The translations under genes were made by a program, and so were the position numbers. Under the pieces are notes generated by a model. That model was not told the origin of the DNA. It saw only the letters and a program-made list of their open reading frames with translations, and made no database searches. Shown here piece by piece: positions 60,474 to 64,000 of a stretch of 64,000 nucleotides of DNA. Every line of letters starts with the position of its first letter. The first letter of the stretch is position 1. Origin of the DNA: CAIVAT01 sp049317265 (lineage in GTDB: Bacteria > Bacteroidota > Bacteroidia > Bacteroidales > FEN-979); assembly GCA_049317265.1 (NCBI GenBank), contig JBMOIP010000016.1:1-64000 (forward strand), in the 5' to 3' direction.

Positions 60474-62297
60474 ATGGCCGGATCCCTCAACAAATATTTC
60501 TCCCACCTCGAACCCATCGTGAGGAATCTCCCACACAAACCGGGGGTATACCAGTATTTCGACGACAAAGGCAAGATCATCTATGTCGGCAAGGCCAAAG
60601 ATCTGAGGAAGCGCGTAAGTTCCTATTTCGCCAAGATCAACTCCATCAGCGGAAAGGTGCAGATGCTGGTGCGTAAAATTGCGGAGATCAAGTACATCGT
60701 TGTCGAAACCGAACAGGATGCCCTGTTGCTGGAGAACAACCTGATCAAGAAATACCAGCCGCATTATAACGTGGCACTTAAAGATGACAAGACCTTTCCC
60801 TGGATCTGCATTAAAAACGAACCCTTTCCTCGGATATTCCCCACGCGGCATGTGATCCGCGACGGATCAACCTACTTCGGGCCTTACGCAAACGTTCGGC
60901 TCATGCATACCCTTCTGGAACTGAGCCGTCAGCTCTACCCCCTGCGAAACTGTACTTTGTTGTTGTCAGAAAAAAATATCCGCAGTAAAAAATTAAGGGT
61001 ATGCCTTGAATACCATATCGGCAATTGCAAAGGGCCATGTGAAGGCCATCAGACAGCTGAGGATTACGACAAATCCATATCAGCGATCAAAGAGATCATC
61101 AAAGGCAACATTACCACGGTGGCAAAGCAGCTCAGGGAGCTCATGATGACCTATGCCGCATCCCAGGAGTTTGAAAAGGCCCACTATGTGAAGGAAAAAC
61201 TGGCGCTGCTCGACAAATACCAGAGCAAATCCACCGTTGTAAGCCCCACCATCAACAATGTCGATGTTTTCTCCATTATTTCTTCGGGGCTCCATGCCTA
61301 TGTCAATTTCATGAAGGTGATGAACGGCGCCATCATCCAGGTGCACACCATCGAGATGATCAAGAAGCTGGATGAGAGCCCCGAAGAGTTGCTCGCCATT
61401 GCCATCACCGAAATCAGGCAACGGTTTGAAAGCGTTTCCCCGGAGATCATTGTGCCATTTTTAATGGGTTATGAAATTCCCGGACTCAATTTCACGGTGC
61501 CAAAGATCGGCGACAAAAAGAAACTGCTGGAACTCTCAGAACGCAATGTGAAATACTACCAGCTCGAGAAGGAGAAGCAGAAGGAGCTTGTTGATCCGGA
61601 ACACAAGTCAAAGCGCATCCTTGACACCATGATGAAGGACCTGCGGATGACAGAGCTACCTGCCCATATCGAGTGTTTTGACAACTCCAACATCCAGGGC
61701 GACAGTCCGGTAGCAGCCATGGTCTGCTTTAAAAATGCGAAGGCGGATAAAAGCGAATACCGCCATTTCAACATTAAAACCGTAGAAGGCCCCAACGACT
61801 TTGCTTCGATGGAGGAGATCATTTTCCGAAGGTACAAACGGCTGATGGATGAGGAAAAACCGTTGCCGCAACTGGTCATCGTGGATGGCGGTAAAGGCCA
61901 GCTAAGCGCTGCCCTCAAGAGCATTCAGAAGCTCGGGCTTTCCGGAAAGATGACCGTGATCGGCATAGCCAAAAAACTGGAGGAGATTTACTATCCCAAC
62001 GACTCGCTTCCGATGTACCTCGACAAAAAATCGGAGACACTGAGGATCATCCAGCAGATGCGTGATGAGGCTCACCGTTTCGGGATCACGCACCACCGCC
62101 GCAGGAGGGAGAAGGCGACGATGTCGCCCCAGCTGATGGAGATTCCCGGTATCGGTTATAACAACAATCAGAAACTCCTCTGGAAGTTCAAATCGGTGAA
62201 AAATATCAAACTGGCCTCACTTGAAGAGATCCAGGAAGCCATCGGAAAGGCAAAAGGAACCATTGTTTTCGACTACTTCCGGGAAGAAAAAAAATAG
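60474..62297 (+). CDS. uvrC: Excinuclease ABC subunit C
   Basis: The ATG at 60474 (MAGSLNKYF) gives 607 residues, the normal length. It has an N-terminal GIY-YIG nuclease (KPGVYQYFDDKGKIIYVGKAKDLRKRV), a cysteine-containing region (LEYHIGNCKGPCEG), the UVR motif (EFEKAHYVKEKLALLDKYQ) and the RNase H-like endonuclease half (ECFDNSNIQGDSPVAAM, IVDGGKGQLSAAL). The C-terminus holds helix-hairpin-helix (IPGIGYNNNQKLLWKFKSV). It makes both incisions in nucleotide excision repair. It overlaps the convergent VanZ-like gene by 25 bp. Confidence 0.96.
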   Translation: MAGSLNKYFSHLEPIVRNLPHKPGVYQYFDDKGKIIYVGKAKDLRKRVSSYFAKINSISGKVQMLVRKIAEIKYIVVETEQDALLLENNLIKKYQPHYNVALKDDKTFPWICIKNEPFPRIFPTRHVIRDGSTYFGPYANVRLMHTLLELSRQLYPLRNCTLLLSEKNIRSKKLRVCLEYHIGNCKGPCEGHQTAEDYDKSISAIKEIIKGNITTVAKQLRELMMTYAASQEFEKAHYVKEKLALLDKYQSKSTVVSPTINNVDVFSIISSGLHAYVNFMKVMNGAIIQVHTIEMIKKLDESPEELLAIAITEIRQRFESVSPEIIVPFLMGYEIPGLNFTVPKIGDKKKLLELSERNVKYYQLEKEKQKELVDPEHKSKRILDTMMKDLRMTELPAHIECFDNSNIQGDSPVAAMVCFKNAKADKSEYRHFNIKTVEGPNDFASMEEIIFRRYKRLMDEEKPLPQLVIVDGGKGQLSAALKSIQKLGLSGKMTVIGIAKKLEEIYYPNDSLPMYLDKKSETLRIIQQMRDEAHRFGITHHRRRREKATMSPQLMEIPGIGYNNNQKLLWKFKSVKNIKLASLEEIQEAIGKAKGTIVFDYFREEKK

Positions 62298-62737
62298 CGG
62301 AACTTCCATTGATGCATCCCCCATCCGGTAAAAATTCCTGCCAGGTTTGCCAGGAAGTCAGGAAGTGAACCCACCCGCATCGGGATAAAATATCCTTGCA
62401 GGAGTTCCGTCCCTGCTGCCATGACCAGGCAGATCAGCAGGGTGGCAAACAGCGCATGGCGCCTGAAAAAAGGGTATTGAGGTTGTAACAGGAAACCCCT
62501 GATCTGCAGGATGAAATAGACCGCAAAAATGAATACATGAACAACCTTATCAGGATGGAAAAGGTCCATAAAATCGGGTAACTTTGGCAACGTTTTCCCC
62601 GGTAGTGACGTTAGTAAAATGATAAGCAAACCCCACAGGATTGCCCATCGGTTATATTTCAGGAAAGATTGCAAGGAGAATTTATACCGCCAGCTGTGCT
62701 GATCAGCCCCCGATGAGTGCCTCGTACTGCGCCGCAT
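62273..62737 (-). CDS. VanZ-like membrane protein
   Basis: About 154 residues from the ATG at 62737, with four hydrophobic segments and VanZ-family marks: LLTSLPGKTLP, LFHPDKVVHVFIFAVYF (conserved H in helix 2) and GTELLQGYFIPMRVGSLPDFLANLAG (conserved DxxxN). Some VanZ proteins affect teicoplanin sensitivity; most are uncharacterised. The start is uncertain: this ATG lies inside the end of gcvH (35-bp overlap); a TTG about 24 codons later is possible. It follows gcvH on the same strand and overlaps uvrC by 25 bp at its end. Confidence 0.75.
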   Translation of the reverse strand: MRRSTRHSSGADQHSWRYKFSLQSFLKYNRWAILWGLLIILLTSLPGKTLPKLPDFMDLFHPDKVVHVFIFAVYFILQIRGFLLQPQYPFFRRHALFATLLICLVMAAGTELLQGYFIPMRVGSLPDFLANLAGIFTGWGMHQWKFRYFFSSRK

Positions 62738-63083
62738 CAAGCAGATCGGACAGTTCACCGGCATCCGTCAGCGCGATCTTGATCACCCAGCCTTTGTCAT
62801 ATGGATCCTGGTTGATGATTTCCGGGTTCGTGGTCAGGGCCTCGTTAAACTCAAGGATCTCACCGCCTGCAGGCATGAACATGTCAGAAACAGTCTTTAC
62901 CGCCTCAATGGTACCAAATGATTCATGTTTCCCAAGGGTTTCTCCAACGGTTTCCACCTCAATAAAGACGATATCGCCCAATTCATGCTGTGCATGATCG
63001 GTAATGCCGATAAATGCATGTGCACCATCAACCTTCATCCATTCATGGTCCTTTGTGTACTTGAGATTTGCAGGAACGTTCAT
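62703..63083 (-). CDS. gcvH: Glycine cleavage system H protein
   Basis: A 126-residue lipoyl-carrier protein: KYTKDHEWMKVDGAHAFIGI, ITDHAQHELGDIVFIE, and the lipoylation site in TIEAVKTVSDMFMP (Lys63). It shuttles the aminomethyl group between the P, T and L proteins, whose genes are not in this window. It is placed between sprA (upstream) and the VanZ-like gene, with a -7 motif 24 nt upstream. Confidence 0.95.
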   Translation of the reverse strand: MNVPANLKYTKDHEWMKVDGAHAFIGITDHAQHELGDIVFIEVETVGETLGKHESFGTIEAVKTVSDMFMPAGGEILEFNEALTTNPEIINQDPYDKGWVIKIALTDAGELSDLLDAAQYEALIGG

Positions 63084-63106
63084 AGTAGTATGTTTTATTG
63101 TTTGTT

Positions 63107-63114
63107 CAAAAATA
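63107..63114 (-). promoter_or_regulatory. -7 motif for gcvH
   Basis: TATTTTTG on the minus strand, 24 nt before the gcvH ATG; the spacer to sprA is only 62 bp. Confidence 0.45.
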
Positions 63115-63145
63115 CAAATTTTTCAAATACCCCGGACTTAACCCG

Positions 63146-64000
63146 TTAATTACCCAGTGTAAACCTCAGGGCAATCCCACCCTTGGTATTCGAAGTCCTG
63201 TACTGGTTTGATACGTATGGAGTATTGATCACCTTGTCGAAATAGAACCTCACATTAAACCGGGCGCTCAGGTTGTAGTCGGCCGAAAAATTCAGCGACA
63301 TAACCTGCTGTCCAACTGATATCTGGTTAATATCCTGGTCAACCCTGCGCAACACCGTCTTATTCTTGCGGATGGAGAAGTCAAGTTTCAGGTTCAGGTC
63401 ACTGTTGGTTTTGGATTTTTTGCCACCGCCAAGCATGCCGGAGATGTTGAACCGTATTCCTTTCAACCGGTAGCCGAGACCGACAATGAATTCGTTGCTG
63501 GTAACTTCGGTGAGCTGGTTATTTGAAAAGCTGAGGGAGATATTGCGTGACCGGCGCATTTCGGCGCTTGCAAGGAGGCTGTTTATGAATCCCATGTCAA
63601 CCTTGAACAACGGGTTGAACTGCTCTGTAAGGGAGACCACGGTTGTTTGCACCTGCGGAATAAAGTTGCCTGCATCATCGGGTACCGAAGGCATGCCGTT
63701 TACCTCCTTATAGAGGATGCTGGAGTTAAACGTTCCCACATTATAGGTTGATAAGTAGGCATGTGTCAGTGTCAGCGTTCTCAACCAGGTTTTGAACACC
63801 TTCAGCTTTACAAGCCCGTCATAAGTAAGCCGCCAGTTGGGAAGCGGGATGCCGGGAAAAGCTGTCAGTTTGATCTTCGCCGGGTTTTTTCCTCCGTATG
63901 CTGCGAGGAATGCCGTGGTGAGTACCTCCTGGTCTGTTGGCCCGTATCCATTCGGGAATTTGGTAGAGTCGTTGATGCCTATGGAATTCGGATTTATAGC
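63146..64000 (-). CDS. sprA: SprA, type IX secretion translocon (C-terminal part)
   Basis: The frame runs open to the window edge, so only the last 284 residues of a protein normally above 2,000 residues are present; the GTG at 63799 is internal. Family marks are FPNGYGPTDQEVLTTAFLAA, FPGIPLPNWRLTYDGL, the beta-barrel strands with RNISLSFSNNQLTEV and EFIVGLGYRLKG, and the terminal VINTPYVSNQYRTSNTKGGI followed by ALRFTLGN. SprA forms the giant outer-membrane pore of the T9SS, used by proteins such as those at 1-3035 and 17034-21455. Confidence 0.93.
   Translation of the reverse strand, partial: AINPNSIGINDSTKFPNGYGPTDQEVLTTAFLAAYGGKNPAKIKLTAFPGIPLPNWRLTYDGLVKLKVFKTWLRTLTLTHAYLSTYNVGTFNSSILYKEVNGMPSVPDDAGNFIPQVQTTVVSLTEQFNPLFKVDMGFINSLLASAEMRRSRNISLSFSNNQLTEVTSNEFIVGLGYRLKGIRFNISGMLGGGKKSKTNSDLNLKLDFSIRKNKTVLRRVDQDINQISVGQQVMSLNFSADYNLSARFNVRFYFDKVINTPYVSNQYRTSNTKGGIALRFTLGN

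Overview
The window is chromosomal DNA of a member of the Bacteroidota, probably an uncultured environmental Bacteroidales/Marinilabiliales-type lineage. The supporting evidence is the C-terminal part of the type IX secretion translocon SprA, several proteins with T9SS sorting tails, a MurF-alanine racemase fusion, the futalosine menaquinone enzyme MqnC, a LruC-domain lipoprotein, a SusC-like/OMP beta-barrel receptor, and a recurrent TAnnTTTG motif just upstream of start codons (the Bacteroidota -7 promoter element). Base composition is near 50% GC except for one AT-rich stretch (about 43.9-44.7 kb). Nothing indicates a plasmid or intact prophage.

Layout. 1-3.0 kb: the 3' part of a huge T9SS adhesin built from near-identical 264-bp repeats, followed by a small protein with a PIDGG C-terminal sorting-like tail. 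3.4-4.3 kb: a scar in which a truncated AEC transporter abuts an inverted fragment of a tail-fibre-like protein, next to tRNA-Lys(CTT) with its promoter and terminator. 4.4-13.2 kb: housekeeping and envelope genes (MeaB, TerC, a glutamine synthetase, an O-antigen ligase-like protein, two surface proteins, a saccharopine dehydrogenase-like enzyme). 13.3-37.2 kb: a large cell-surface glycan locus. 37.2-47 kb: MurF-Alr, PdxA, PepA, MqnC, a CPBP protease, ThiL and threonine aldolase. 47-58 kb: a LruC lipoprotein, a small exported protein, an NTF2-like/class D beta-lactamase fusion, a beta-propeller histidine kinase with its LuxR-type response regulator, and a three-gene exported/lipoprotein operon. 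58-64 kb: TonB-dependent receptor, UvrC, VanZ-like protein, GcvH and the end of SprA.

The most interesting part is the 13-37 kb locus. One minus-strand operon carries two AlgX/AlgJ-like SGNH proteins, an AlgI-like MBOAT acyltransferase and a polytopic membrane protein. A second carries a polyprenyl-phosphate glycosyltransferase (GT2), a membrane-anchored protein and a GT-C-like protein. A third carries a C1-peptidase-like T9SS protein, an FG-GAP-like protein and a GH16-like lipoprotein. Five proteins spread over these operons share a module of about 140 residues that looks like a jelly-roll carbohydrate-binding domain; in three of them it is fused to the C-terminus of a multi-pass GT-C-like protein. 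I infer that the locus makes, O-acylates and handles a surface glycan using lipid-linked sugars, with a repeated glycan-binding module on the extracytoplasmic side.

The window is also rich in small repeats: a GAATATTGA-type dispersed element that sits between genes and in-frame inside meaB and murF, CCATGG-centred palindromes, in-gene palindromes in a T9SS tail gene, and two 8-bp minisatellites.
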